Assembly: GCF_037975245.1 (NCBI RefSeq)
Contig: NC_092570.1
Span: 1-12,500, forward strand
Direction of reading: 5' to 3'
DNA from: Apostichopus japonicus
Taxonomy: Eukaryota; Echinodermata; Holothuroidea; Aspidochirotida; Stichopodidae
DNA length: 12,500 nucleotides
In this document: piece by piece, positions 1 to 7,147 of the stretch
Numbering within the stretch: position 1 is the first letter of the stretch
Layout of the letters: the number at the start of each line of letters is the position of its first letter
The notes under the pieces: model-generated
Databases searched by the model: none
Told to the model about the DNA's origin: nothing
Seen by the model: the letters and a program-made list of their open reading frames with translations, nothing else
Program-made: the position numbers and the translations under genes

Positions 1-751
1 ACCCTAACCCTAACCCTAACCCTAACCCTAACCCTAACCCTAACCCTAACCCTAACCCTAACCCTAACCCTAACCCTAACCCTAACCCTAACCCTAACCC
101 TAACCCTAACCCTAACCCTAACCCTAACCCTAACCCTAACCCTAACCCTAACCCTAACCCTAACCCTAACCCTAACCCTAACCCTAACCCTAACCCTAAC
201 CCTAACCCTAACCCTAACCCTAACCCTAACCCTAACCCTAACCCTAACCCTAACCCTAACCCTAACCCTAACCCTAACCCTAACCCTAACCCTAACCCTA
301 ACCCTAACCCTAACCCTAACCCTAACCCTAACCCTAACCCTAACCCTAACCCTAACCCTAACCCTAACCCTAACCCTAACCCTAACCCTAACCCTAACCC
401 TAACCCTAACCCTAACCCTAACCCTAACCCTAACCCTAACCCTAACCCTAACCCTAACCCTAACCCTAACCCTAACCCTAACCCTAACCCTAACCCTAAC
501 CCTAACCCTAACCCTAACCCTAACCCTAACCCTAACCCTAACCCTAACCCTAACCCTAACCCTAACCCTAACCCTAACCCTAACCCTAACCCTAACCCTA
601 ACCCTAACCCTAACCCTAACCCTAACCCTAACCCTAACCCTAACCCTAACCCTAACCCTAACCCTAACCCTAACCCTAACCCTAACCCTAACCCTAACCC
701 TAACCCTAACCCTAACCCTAACCCTAACCCTAACCCTAACCCTAACCCTAA
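1..751 (-). repeat. Terminal telomeric repeat tract, (CCCTAA)n / TTAGGG on minus strand
   Basis: About 125 head-to-tail copies of CCCTAA with no visible variant. The C-rich strand reads 5' to 3' from the first base, which is the orientation expected at the left tip of a chromosome, where the G-rich strand ends in the 3' overhang made by telomerase and bound by shelterin-type proteins. The tract stops in a complete unit at 751 and is followed at once by TTAGGACC. The absence of degenerate units at the proximal edge is notable, since older telomere bases usually decay there. The length seen may be limited by the assembly. Confidence 0.99.
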
Positions 752-766
752 TTAGGACCAATGCCC
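752..766. other. Telomere/subtelomere junction with inverted telomere-like remnant
   Basis: The junction reads CCCTAA|TTAGGACCAATGCCC, so the telomere switches strand for five bases (TTAGG) before subtelomeric DNA starts. The reverse complement of 756-766, GGGCATTGGTC, occurs exactly at 12364-12374, where the 21-bp array meets the interstitial telomere. Read outward, the two edges are GGGCATTGGTC-CTAA-TTAGGG here and GGGCATTGGTC-TGAA-CCCTAA there. This is direct sequence identity. A break in inverted telomeric DNA healed by telomerase is one possible origin. Confidence 0.8.
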
Positions 767-801
767 TCTTGGGACGTCAAAATGCCCACTTGGGACGTGA
801 T
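760..801 (-). repeat. Two 21-bp subtelomeric repeats, minus orientation
   Basis: Two adjacent 21-bp units (760-780 and 781-801) share the frame AATGCCC-n4-GGGACGT. They are the reverse complement of the family that fills 12101-12370. Bases 762-777 are an exact inverted match to 1008-1023. These are the closest subtelomeric repeats to the telomere. Confidence 0.9.
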
Positions 802-1006
802 GGGTCCGAACGTAACTTTTTTTTTTCGTCATTCTCACCCCCACGGGACCCCCCTGGGGGGGTTAAAAAAAAATATTTGGGGGGGTGCCAAAATTTTTTT
901 TTTTTTTCACAACATGCGTCTGCACGAGTAGAGTGACCAGAAGCGAAAAATTTTTGAAAAAAGTTGACCGGAAGTGACCAAAAAATTATGTTATGTAATA
1001 GGTGCC
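802..1006. other. Homopolymer-rich spacer between inverted 21-bp repeats
   Basis: No gene is visible. The stretch holds T10 (817-826), C6-T-G7 (849-862, able to fold on itself), A9 (865-873), G7 (879-885) and T14 (894-907). A perfect ETS-type site ACCGGAAGTG lies at 967-976. A minus-strand open frame of 118 codons crosses this stretch but is built from homopolymers, giving lysine and phenylalanine runs, and is not credible as a protein. Confidence 0.8.
967..976 (+). promoter_or_regulatory. ETS-type site ACCGGAAGTG (copy 1 of 4)
   Basis: Perfect 10-bp match to the ETS-family consensus around the GGAA core. The same 10-mer recurs on the minus strand at 1133-1142 and 1340-1349 and on the plus strand at 1953-1962. 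Flanks outside the core differ, so the copies are not simply one longer repeat. That a protein binds here is inference. Confidence 0.4.
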
Positions 1007-1049
1007 TACGTCCCAAGAGGGCACTTTCACGTCCCGGGTGTCCATTTTT
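1007..1049 (+). repeat. Two 21-bp subtelomeric repeats, plus orientation
   Basis: The units are 1007-1027 (ACGTCCCAAGAGGGCAC core) and 1028-1049 (CACGTCCCGGGTGTCCATTT). They oppose the pair at 760-801, so the two pairs could form a stem around a spacer of about 205 bp. The second unit carries GTCCATTTT in place of GGGCATTTT. The first unit of the large right array (12101-12124) has the same change, so these look like the equivalent proximal edge of the same array. Confidence 0.88.
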
Positions 1050-1132
1050 TGGGGTCGATCTCGGAAAGTTGGGCATCGGGAAGTCCAATATTTGGTCAAA
1101 GGGTTGAACTGTTGTCACTGTACACCCACCCA

Positions 1133-1142
1133 CACTTCCGGT
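1133..1142 (-). promoter_or_regulatory. ETS-type site ACCGGAAGTG (copy 2 of 4)
   Basis: Reads CACTTCCGGT on the plus strand, the exact reverse complement of the sites at 967 and 1953. It sits about 85 bp inside the plus-oriented 21-bp repeats. Confidence 0.4.
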
Positions 1143-1262
1143 CAGTTTGGGTCACATGACTTTTTATTACAGCCATAAAATGCAGTTGACTTAATATATT
1201 ACCTCATTGTTTCATTTTTGAAAATGACTACCCCTAGGGTTATGGTCGAAAATCGTAAACTT

Positions 1263-1619
1263 TGACCTTTGACCTCCAAATTTCTTGTGGATGTTAAGGC
1301 TCAATAGGGCACTGACATATGCAAAGGGCAAGTATATGTCACTTCCGGTTAATGTGTTATAGGGGGTCAAAGGTCAAAAATGTCGTTCCTTCAAAAAAAG
1401 GTCAAAAATCGTGAGAGTGACCGATTTCCACGAAACTTGCAACGATGACCTGTGAGGTCATAAGGAATGGTCACCTGAAAAATTTCGGCCATGAGGTCAT
1501 CGGGTCAAAGGTCAATCAGAGGTCAAAAATTTAGTTCATCATTTTTTATTAGTTTTTATTGGATATCATAAGTCGGACCACCGAAAATGGTCTAAAAGTT
1601 TTTTTTTGACCTAAGGTCA
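1263..1619. promoter_or_regulatory. Cluster of nuclear-receptor-type half-sites (RGGTCA)
   Basis: Thirteen RGGTCA hexamers lie on either strand, starting at 1263, 1270, 1364, 1371, 1399, 1446, 1455, 1494, 1502, 1509, 1520, 1607 and 1614. Three pairs form direct repeats with one spacer base (DR1): 1263-1275, an exact AGGTCAAAGGTCA on the minus strand, 1364-1376 and 1502-1514. Two sites, at 1509 and 1520, form a direct repeat with five spacer bases (DR5). 1607-1619 is an everted pair. Random expectation is well under one in this length. DR1 and DR5 are binding layouts of RXR/HNF4/COUP-type and RAR-type receptors; occupancy is inferred. Confidence 0.45.
1340..1349 (-). promoter_or_regulatory. 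ETS-type site ACCGGAAGTG (copy 3 of 4)
   Basis: Reads CACTTCCGGT on the plus strand. It lies 15 bp before the DR1-type element at 1364-1376, inside the half-site cluster. Confidence 0.4.
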
Positions 1620-1647
1620 TACCAATCCAAGATGGCTGCCACTCAAA

Positions 1648-1693
1648 GTTAACCCCAACCCCTAGCTTTGGCTAGGGTTAGCTTGGGGTTAGC
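1648..1693. repeat. Degenerate telomere-like inverted repeat
   Basis: The left arm TTAACCCCAACCCCTAGC (1649-1666) is separated by four bases (TTTG) from the right arm GCTAGGGTTAGCTTGGGGTT (1671-1690). The arms pair imperfectly. Both resemble decayed telomere units, C-rich on the left and G-rich on the right. This is the same CCCTAA-to-TTAGGG polarity as the telomere junction at 751/752, and the reverse of a classical end-to-end fusion. A second small case is CCCCTAGGGTTA near 1231. Confidence 0.6.
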
Positions 1694-1952
1694 ATATTCG
1701 ACTCCTGTGTGTACACGATATGGTTTTTCGGGACACAAATTGGTGTCGTGATGTAACTCGATGCGTACTATCACGTGATTATCTTAAACTTGTTTCAAGT
1801 CGTTTACTTTCTGAATGAGGGCGCTGTAAAGTTTTACCTAGGGGTCCGTTTCTGAGACGGGAGGAATAAGCTATCGACCTGTAACTCACACCGAAGACTT
1901 ATCACTTGAGCCTGTACAAAATAAGTTCCGCTTTTGACCCTTTTTTATTCTG

Positions 1953-1969
1953 ACCGGAAGTGACGTCAC
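1953..1969 (+). promoter_or_regulatory. Composite ETS-CRE element
   Basis: ACCGGAAGTGACGTCAC joins an ETS site (1953-1962) to a full palindromic CRE TGACGTCA (1961-1968). The overlapping arrangement CCGGAAGTGACGTCA is a known composite element of animal promoters, bound by GABP-type ETS factors and CREB/ATF bZIP proteins. A second ETS/CRE overlap, ACCGGATGACGTCA, lies at 2274-2287. A third CRE (2430-2437) lies next to two CATCCGGT repeats (2456, 2474). No downstream gene is visible. Confidence 0.5.
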
Positions 1970-2273
1970 AAAACACAATATCATCGATTATTACAAAATT
2001 CGATATTTGATTACCTTTTGAATAGCAGCAAAAATATGTCGCGACATGTTCTATCGATTCTGTGAATTTAAAAAAAATTCATCAATGTTTGACAAAATGG
2101 CGGACAAAATAAAATATTAATAAGATAATATTTAACAAAAGTATAAAAAAATAATCAAAGACCGGAATTAGATTAAACGACATTTATATAATCTCTAATT
2201 ATTAGTTTTAACTAAATCTGAAATTTCGAGCAAATTGGGTGAATTTGAATTTTTCGCCGAAAATAGCGCCACC

Positions 2274-2287
2274 ACCGGATGACGTCA
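2274..2287 (+). promoter_or_regulatory. Second overlapping ETS/CRE element
   Basis: ACCGGATGACGTCA contains an ETS-type GGAT core fused to TGACGTCA (2280-2287), with tighter spacing than the composite at 1953. Single-copy in the window. Confidence 0.4.
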
Positions 2288-2429
2288 GAAAATAAAAATC
2301 GCGCGAAATACATGAAAATATTGTTCCAGATAGTATCGGACATGCCGAATCCATTAGTGCTATTTTTGGAACGATCGAATGTTCCGTTCTTGAGATATGG
2401 GTACAGATGAGTCAAAAAGTGGGTCGATG

Positions 2430-2437
2430 TGACGTCA
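2430..2437. promoter_or_regulatory. Palindromic CRE TGACGTCA
   Basis: Perfect 8-bp CREB/ATF palindrome with the flank GTGACGTCACGC. It is the third CRE within 480 bp of single-copy DNA. Other copies in the window lie at 3122, 4633, 6147, 7659 and 9171 (once per 1.5-kb unit) and at 11886. Confidence 0.4.
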
Positions 2438-2654
2438 CGCTACAGCAAAACCGGGCATCCGGTGGAAACGGGACATCCGGTAATTAAAGATCACAGATAG
2501 GGCTATCCATCGATTATAACTTTGCCTGATTTCCATTTGACCTAAGGTATTAAAAAAGCTGCTCGAATGTTGACCTCGGCGCTGGCGTCCTTGTTTAGGG
2601 TTATCATAGCTGCTACCGGTGAAAAACACCTATTTTGGGGGGGACCTCAAAAAC

Positions 2655-2667
2655 GTATAGACTATAC
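2655..2667. repeat. GTATAG-A-CTATAC dyad nested in G-tract/C-tract arms
   Basis: Perfect 6-bp inverted arms around one base. Outside it lie the variable G tract (2636-2642) and CCCCCTTCCC, which could extend a nested hairpin. It is repeated in every 1.5-kb unit (for example 4166-4178). Confidence 0.7.
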
Positions 2668-3162
2668 CCCCTTCCCGAAAATTAATGCTACCGTATGAGT
2701 TGTCTACACGTAGCTACGACTCTTGTCTCCCACATAACCAAAATTCAGCTCCGTCACATACCCTCGGTGGAAAGGAAGGGGTACCGAAAAGAGGTACTTT
2801 TTTAACTTTTCAAGACAAAAACACCTATTTTTGGCGCAGATAGAAATCATATATACAAAGAGCCTTTTCCGGTCATATAATTACACGAAATTGATGTATG
2901 ACAATGACGAGGGTGTCTTCTACTACACGTCAAAATTTCATTTCCATGGGTACTTCAATGAGGACAGGAGGGGGGGTTGAAAAGAGGGGGTTTTCCAACT
3001 TTTGCACGTATGAAGAACACGTATTTCTATCGGGTCCTCTGGGACCCTATATCTCCCGAACGGAAGCAGGTATGGACCTGGGAGTTGCAGATTTGGACTC
3101 CTGGGCATCGATTACCCCCTGTGACGTCATTTTGACCAAATCCATTTTGGGGCAATTTCGGT

Positions 3163-3194
3163 AAAAACCGTAAGGGGTACCCCTTATGGTTTTT
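3163..3194. repeat. 32-bp near-perfect palindrome in each 1.5-kb unit
   Basis: The centre TAAGGGGTACCCCTTA (3171-3186) is a perfect 16-bp palindrome. It is extended on both sides by AAAAACC and GGTTTTT, with one G/T mismatch (3170/3187). Further copies start at 4674, 6188, 7700 and 9212, all unchanged. It begins about 40 bp after the TGACGTCA at 3122. Possible roles are a cruciform, a dimeric protein site or a hairpin in RNA. No terminator call is made. Confidence 0.85.
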
Positions 3195-3260
3195 TTGGGT
3201 GAAAATAATTTTTGTCGCAAAGACGGGCAGTGTGTATCTTTTCTGATTGTTCTCGACACG

Positions 3261-3432
3261 CTGATCACGAATCTGAAGTTAATTTTGGAATTGGGTGTTG
3301 TGTGGGGGCATGGGGGGCCAAAAACCATTGGGAGGGGGGCACGACCCCAAGTGGGTGTCTCCAAAAAAGAACGAAATACACCTGTTCTGGTGCTTCTTGG
3401 GGTGCTGATGATGAATCTGAGATTATTTTGGC
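3261..3432 (+). repeat. Degenerate internal duplication inside the 1.5-kb unit
   Basis: CTGATCACGAATCTGAAGTT at 3261 and CTGATGATGAATCTGAGATT at 3405 are clearly related, 144 bp apart. The similarity continues into ATTTTGG and the G-rich stretches after each. This suggests that the unit-specific part also descends from an older, now diverged tandem repeat. It is present in all five units. Confidence 0.6.
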
Positions 3433-3856
3433 GGTTCGTAGGCGTGGGGAGTGGTGGGGGAATTTAATACCTTCCGGGCGTCCCATGGCGCACGCTACCG
3501 AGAGTTTTTTGCTGACTGTTTGTACTTTTCCTCAAAATGACCCCCCTACCACCCCGGAGAAGTGACAAACCTAAAAGTTTTATTCTAATTTTGGAAAGGG
3601 GACACCCTAGCGGTGGTACCCTTAAAAGATGGCCGTAATCGGACCACTCCAGTAACCATGGTAACGCTCCAAAGTAGAACGGTCGTGATTTTCCCGTACA
3701 TAGTAACACTAATTATTATGACTTTTTCGGATTTTTTTCAAACTGACCCCCCTACCACCCCGGAGAAGAGACCCACCTACAGGTTTCATCCTATTTTAGA
3801 AAGGGGACACCCTAGCGGTGGTACCCCGAAAATATGGCCGTAATCGGACCACCCCA

Positions 3857-3870
3857 GTAACCATGGTAAC
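3857..3870. promoter_or_regulatory. RFX-type X-box in satellite monomer (representative of 19)
   Basis: GTAACCATGGTAAC fits the X-box consensus GTHNYYATRRNAAC at every position: half-sites GTAACC and GGTAAC separated by AT. Perfect copies start at 3652, 3857, 5163, 5368, 6677, 6882, 8189, 8394, 9701, 9908, 10112, 10316, 10521, 10726, 10930, 11134, 11350, 11552 and 11758. Four more, in the truncated third monomers (4063, 5574, 7088, 8600), change only the first G to A. The motif match is seen; binding is inferred. Confidence 0.5.
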
Positions 3871-3888
3871 GCTCCAGAGTAGAAGAGT

Positions 3889-3901
3889 CGGGATTTTCCC
3901 G
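3889..3901. promoter_or_regulatory. Rel/NF-kappaB-like palindrome CGGGATTTTCCCG (representative)
   Basis: CGGGA-TTT-TCCCG is an exact inverted repeat, and its core GGGATTTTCC fits GGGRNWYYCC. Core copies start at 3890, 5401, 6915, 8427, 9734, 9941, 10145, 10554, 10759, 10963, 11167 and 11585. Each starts 33 bp after the start of the X-box in its monomer. Other monomers have GTGATTTTCCC, which breaks the match. The match could be incidental to satellite structure. Confidence 0.35.
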
Positions 3902-4122
3902 TACATAGTAACACTAATTATTATGGCCTTTTCGGTTTTTTTCCAAAATGACCCCCCTACCACCCCGGAGAAGAGACCCACCTACAAGTTTTATTCAAAT
4001 GTGGGAAGGGGACACACTAGCGGTGACAACCTGAAAATATGGGGGAAATCGGACTGATTCCCATAACCATGGTAACGCTCAAAAGTATAAATGTCGGGAT
4101 TTCGAAAAAACGTTTATAACTA

Positions 4123-5633
4123 CTACCGGTGAAAAACACCTACTTTGGGGGGGGACCTCAAAAACGTATAGACTATACCCCCTTCCCGAAAATTAATGCT
4201 ACCGTATGAGTTGTCTACACGTAGCTACGACTCTTGTCTCCCACATAGCTAAAATTCAGCTCCGTCACATACCCTCGGTGGAAAGGAAGGGGTACCGAAA
4301 AGAGGTACTTTTTTAACTTTTCAAGACAAAAACACCTATTTTTGGCGCAGATAGAAATCATATATACAAAGAGCCTTTTCCGGTCATATAATTACACGAA
4401 ATTGATGTATGACAATGACGAGGGTGTCTTCTACTACACGTCAAAATTTCATTTCGATGGGTACTTCAGAGAGGACAGGAGGGGGGGTTGACAAGAGGGG
4501 GTTTTCCAACTTTTGCACGTATGAAGAACACGTATTTCTATCGGGTCCTCTGGGACCCTATATCTCCCGAACGGAAGCAGATATGGACCTGGGAGTTGCA
4601 GATTTGGACTCCTGGGCATCGATTACCCCCTGTGACGTCATTTTGACCAAATCCATTTTGGGGCAATTCCGGTAAAAACCGTAAGGGGTACCCCTTATGG
4701 TTTTTTTGGGTGAAAATAATTTTTGTCGCAAAGACGGGCAGTGTGTATCTTTTCTGATTGTTCTCGACACGCTGATCACGAATCTGAAGTTAATTTTGGA
4801 ATTGGGTGTTGTGTGGGGGCATGGGGGGCCAAAAACCATTGGGAGGGGGGCACGACCCCAAGTGGGTGTCTCCAAAAAAGAACGAAATACACCTGTTCTG
4901 GTGCTTCTTGGGGTGCTGATGATGAATCTGAGATTATTTTGGCGGTTCGTAGGCGTGGGGAGTGGTGGGGGAATTTAATACCTTCCGGGCGTCCCATGGC
5001 GCACGCTACCGAGAGTTTTTTGCTGACTGTTTGTACTTTTCCTCAAAATGACCCCCCTACCACCCCGGAGAAGTGACAAACCTAAAAGTTTTATTCTAAT
5101 TTTGGAAAGGGGACACCCTAGCGGTGGTACCCTTAAAAGATGGCCGTAATCGGACCACTCCAGTAACCATGGTAACGCTCCAAAGTAGAACGGTCGTGAT
5201 TTTCCCGTACATAGTAACACTAATTATTATGACTTTTTCGGATTTTTTTCAAACTGACCCCCCTACCACCCCGGAGAAGAGACCCACCTACAGGTTTCAT
5301 CCTATTTTAGAAAGGGGACACCCTAGCGGTGGTACCCCGAAAATATGGCCGTAATCGGACCACCCCAGTAACCATGGTAACGCTCCAGAGTAGAAGAGTC
5401 GGGATTTTCCCGTACATAGTAACACTAATTATTATGGCCTTTTCGGTTTTTTTCCAAAATGACCCCCCTACCACCCCGGAGAAGAGACCCACCTACAAGT
5501 TTTATTCAAATGTGGGAAGGGGACACACTAGCGGTGACAACCTGAAAATATGGGGGAAATCGGACTGATTCCCATAACCATGGTAACGCTCAAAAGTATA
5601 AATGTCGGGATTTCGAAAAAACGTTTATAACTA
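4123..5633 (+). repeat. 1.5-kb tandem repeat, unit 2
   Basis: 1511 bp with a G8 tract. It carries two private substitutions: A in GCAGATATGG near 4581 and C in CAATTCCGG near 4669. It is otherwise intermediate, with the GTTGACAAG and CGATGG states of the later units but the GGACCC and AAAATATGG states of unit 1. Confidence 0.95.
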
Positions 5634-7147
5634 CTACCGGTGAAAAACACCTACTTTGGGGGGGGGGGACCTCAAAAACGTATAGACTATACCCCCTTCC
5701 CGAAAATTAATGCTACCGTATGAGTTGTCTACACGTAGCTACGACTCTTGTCTCCCACATAGCTAAAATTCAGCTCCGTCACATACCCTCGGTGGAAAGG
5801 AAGGGGTACCGAAAAGAGGTACTTTTTTAACTTTTCAAGACAAAAACACCTATTTTTGGCGCAGATAGAAATCATATATACAAAGAGCCTTTTCCGGTCA
5901 TATAATTACACGAAATTGATGTATGACAATGACGAGGGTGTCTTCTACTACACGTCAAAATTTCATTTCGATGGGTACTTCAGAGAGGACAGGAGGGGGG
6001 GTTGACAAGAGGGGGTTTTCCAACTTTTGCACGTATGAAGAACACGTATTTCTATCGGGTCCTCTGGGAACCTATATCTCCCGAACGGAAGCAGGTATGG
6101 ACCTGGGAGTTGCAGATTTGGACTCCTGGGCATCGATTACCCCCTGTGACGTCATTTTGACCAAATCCATTTTGGGGCAATTTCGGTAAAAACCGTAAGG
6201 GGTACCCCTTATGGTTTTTTTGGGTGAAAATAATTTTTGTCGCAAAGACGGGCAGTGTGTATCTTTTCTGATTGTTCTCGACACGCTGATCACGAATCTG
6301 AAGTTAATTTTGGAATTGGGTGTTGTGTGGGGGCATGGGGGGCCAAAAACCATTGGGAGGGGGGCACGACCCCAAGTGGGTGTCTCCAAAAAAGAACGAA
6401 ATACACCTGTTCTGGTGCTTCTTGGGGTGCTGATGATGAATCTGAGATTATTTTGGCGGTTCGTAGGCGTGGGGAGTGGTGGGGGAATTTAATACCTTCC
6501 GGGCGTCCCATGGCGCACGCTACCGAGAGTTTTTTGCTGACTGTTTGTACTTTTCCTCAAAATGACCCCCCTACCACCCCGGAGAAGTGACAAACCTAAA
6601 AGTTTTATTCTAATTTTGGAAAGGGGACACCCTAGCGGTGGTACCCTTAAAAGATGGCCGTAATCGGACCACTCCAGTAACCATGGTAACGCTCCAAAGT
6701 AGAACGGTCGTGATTTTCCCGTACATAGTAACACTAATTATTATGACTTTTTCGGATTTTTTTCAAACTGACCCCCCTACCACCCCGGAGAAGAGACCCA
6801 CCTACAGGTTTCATCCTATTTTAGAAAGGGGACACCCTAGCGGTGGTACCCCGAAAAGATGGCCGTAATCGGACCACCCCAGTAACCATGGTAACGCTCC
6901 AGAGTAGAAGAGTCGGGATTTTCCCGTACATAGTAACACTAATTATTATGGCCTTTTCGGTTTTTTTCCAAAATGACCCCCCTACCACCCCGGAGAAGAG
7001 ACCCACCTACAAGTTTTATTCAAATGTGGGAAGGGGACACACTAGCGGTGACAACCTGAAAATATGGGGGAAATCGGACTGATTCCCATAACCATGGTAA
7101 CGCTCAAAAGTATAAATGTCGGGATTTCGAAAAAACGTTTATAACTA
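5634..7147 (+). repeat. 1.5-kb tandem repeat, unit 3
   Basis: 1514 bp with the longest G tract (G11, 5658-5668). By eye it matches units 4 and 5 apart from this tract, with the derived states GGAACC and AAAAGATGG. This suggests recent duplication or homogenisation of units 3-5. Confidence 0.95.

Larger units (their letters stand above)
1050..2612. other. Single-copy subtelomeric region without genes, rich in regulatory-type motifs
   Basis: No tandem structure and no credible coding frame: the longest frames, at 2212-2415 and 2435-2629 on the minus strand, encode 67 and 64 residues with no recognisable domain. Besides the sites listed separately, it contains the palindrome CCCTAGGG within 1229-1242, a TCACGTGA E-box (1771-1778), a CCAAT plus YY1-like AAGATGGCTGC (1622-1639), an AT-rich stretch around 2100-2215, and a direct repeat of CATCCGGT at 2456 and 2474. 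It could be a promoter region for telomeric RNA or just relic DNA. Confidence 0.6.
2613..4122 (+). repeat. 1.5-kb tandem repeat, unit 1 (distal, most divergent)
   Basis: 1510 bp. Order within the unit: CTACCGGTG start; G7 tract (2636-2642); GTATAGACTATAC dyad (2655-2667); about 900 bp of unit-specific DNA; then two ~205-bp monomers (3539, 3745) and a truncated, divergent third (3950). Private differences from the later units include T at 2632, changes near 2736-2739, C at 2945 and A at the GTTGAAAAG position near 2980. It shares GGACCC (near 3053) and AAAATATGG (near 3830) with unit 2 only. The small open frames inside are identical between units because the DNA is, and none has a recognisable domain. 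Confidence 0.95.
3539..4122 (+). repeat. Monomer trio at the end of each 1.5-kb unit
   Basis: Two nearly full monomers (3539-3744, 206 bp; 3745-3949, 205 bp) and a shortened third (3950-4122). The third diverges after ACACACTAGCGGTGACAACC but keeps TAACCATGGTAACGC. Equivalent trios begin at 5050, 6564 and 8076. They link the 1.5-kb family to the proximal short-monomer array. Confidence 0.92.

Noticed and set aside
745-756. End-to-end chromosome fusion at the inner edge of the telomere
   Set aside because: A fusion would read TTAGGG then CCCTAA. The order here is the reverse.
777-1133. 118-codon minus-strand frame near the telomere
   Set aside because: It runs through T10, C6-T-G7, A9 and T14 tracts and yields low-complexity residues with no domain.
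2898-3164. 88-codon open frame repeated five times
   Set aside because: It crosses the CRE and has no recognisable domain. The differences between copies (such as asparagine-methionine versus serine-glutamate) are random substitutions rather than synonymous changes.
3186-3565. Overlapping open frames of 93 and 117 codons conserved in all five 1.5-kb units
   Set aside because: Conservation equals that of the surrounding non-coding DNA, frames overlap on both strands, and no domain or motif is recognisable. The resemblance between their halves comes from the 144-bp DNA duplication.
2613-4122. 1.5-kb unit as a transposon
   Set aside because: I see no terminal inverted repeats, target-site duplication or transposase or reverse-transcriptase frame. 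The head-to-tail arrangement with shared edges fits a tandem satellite better.
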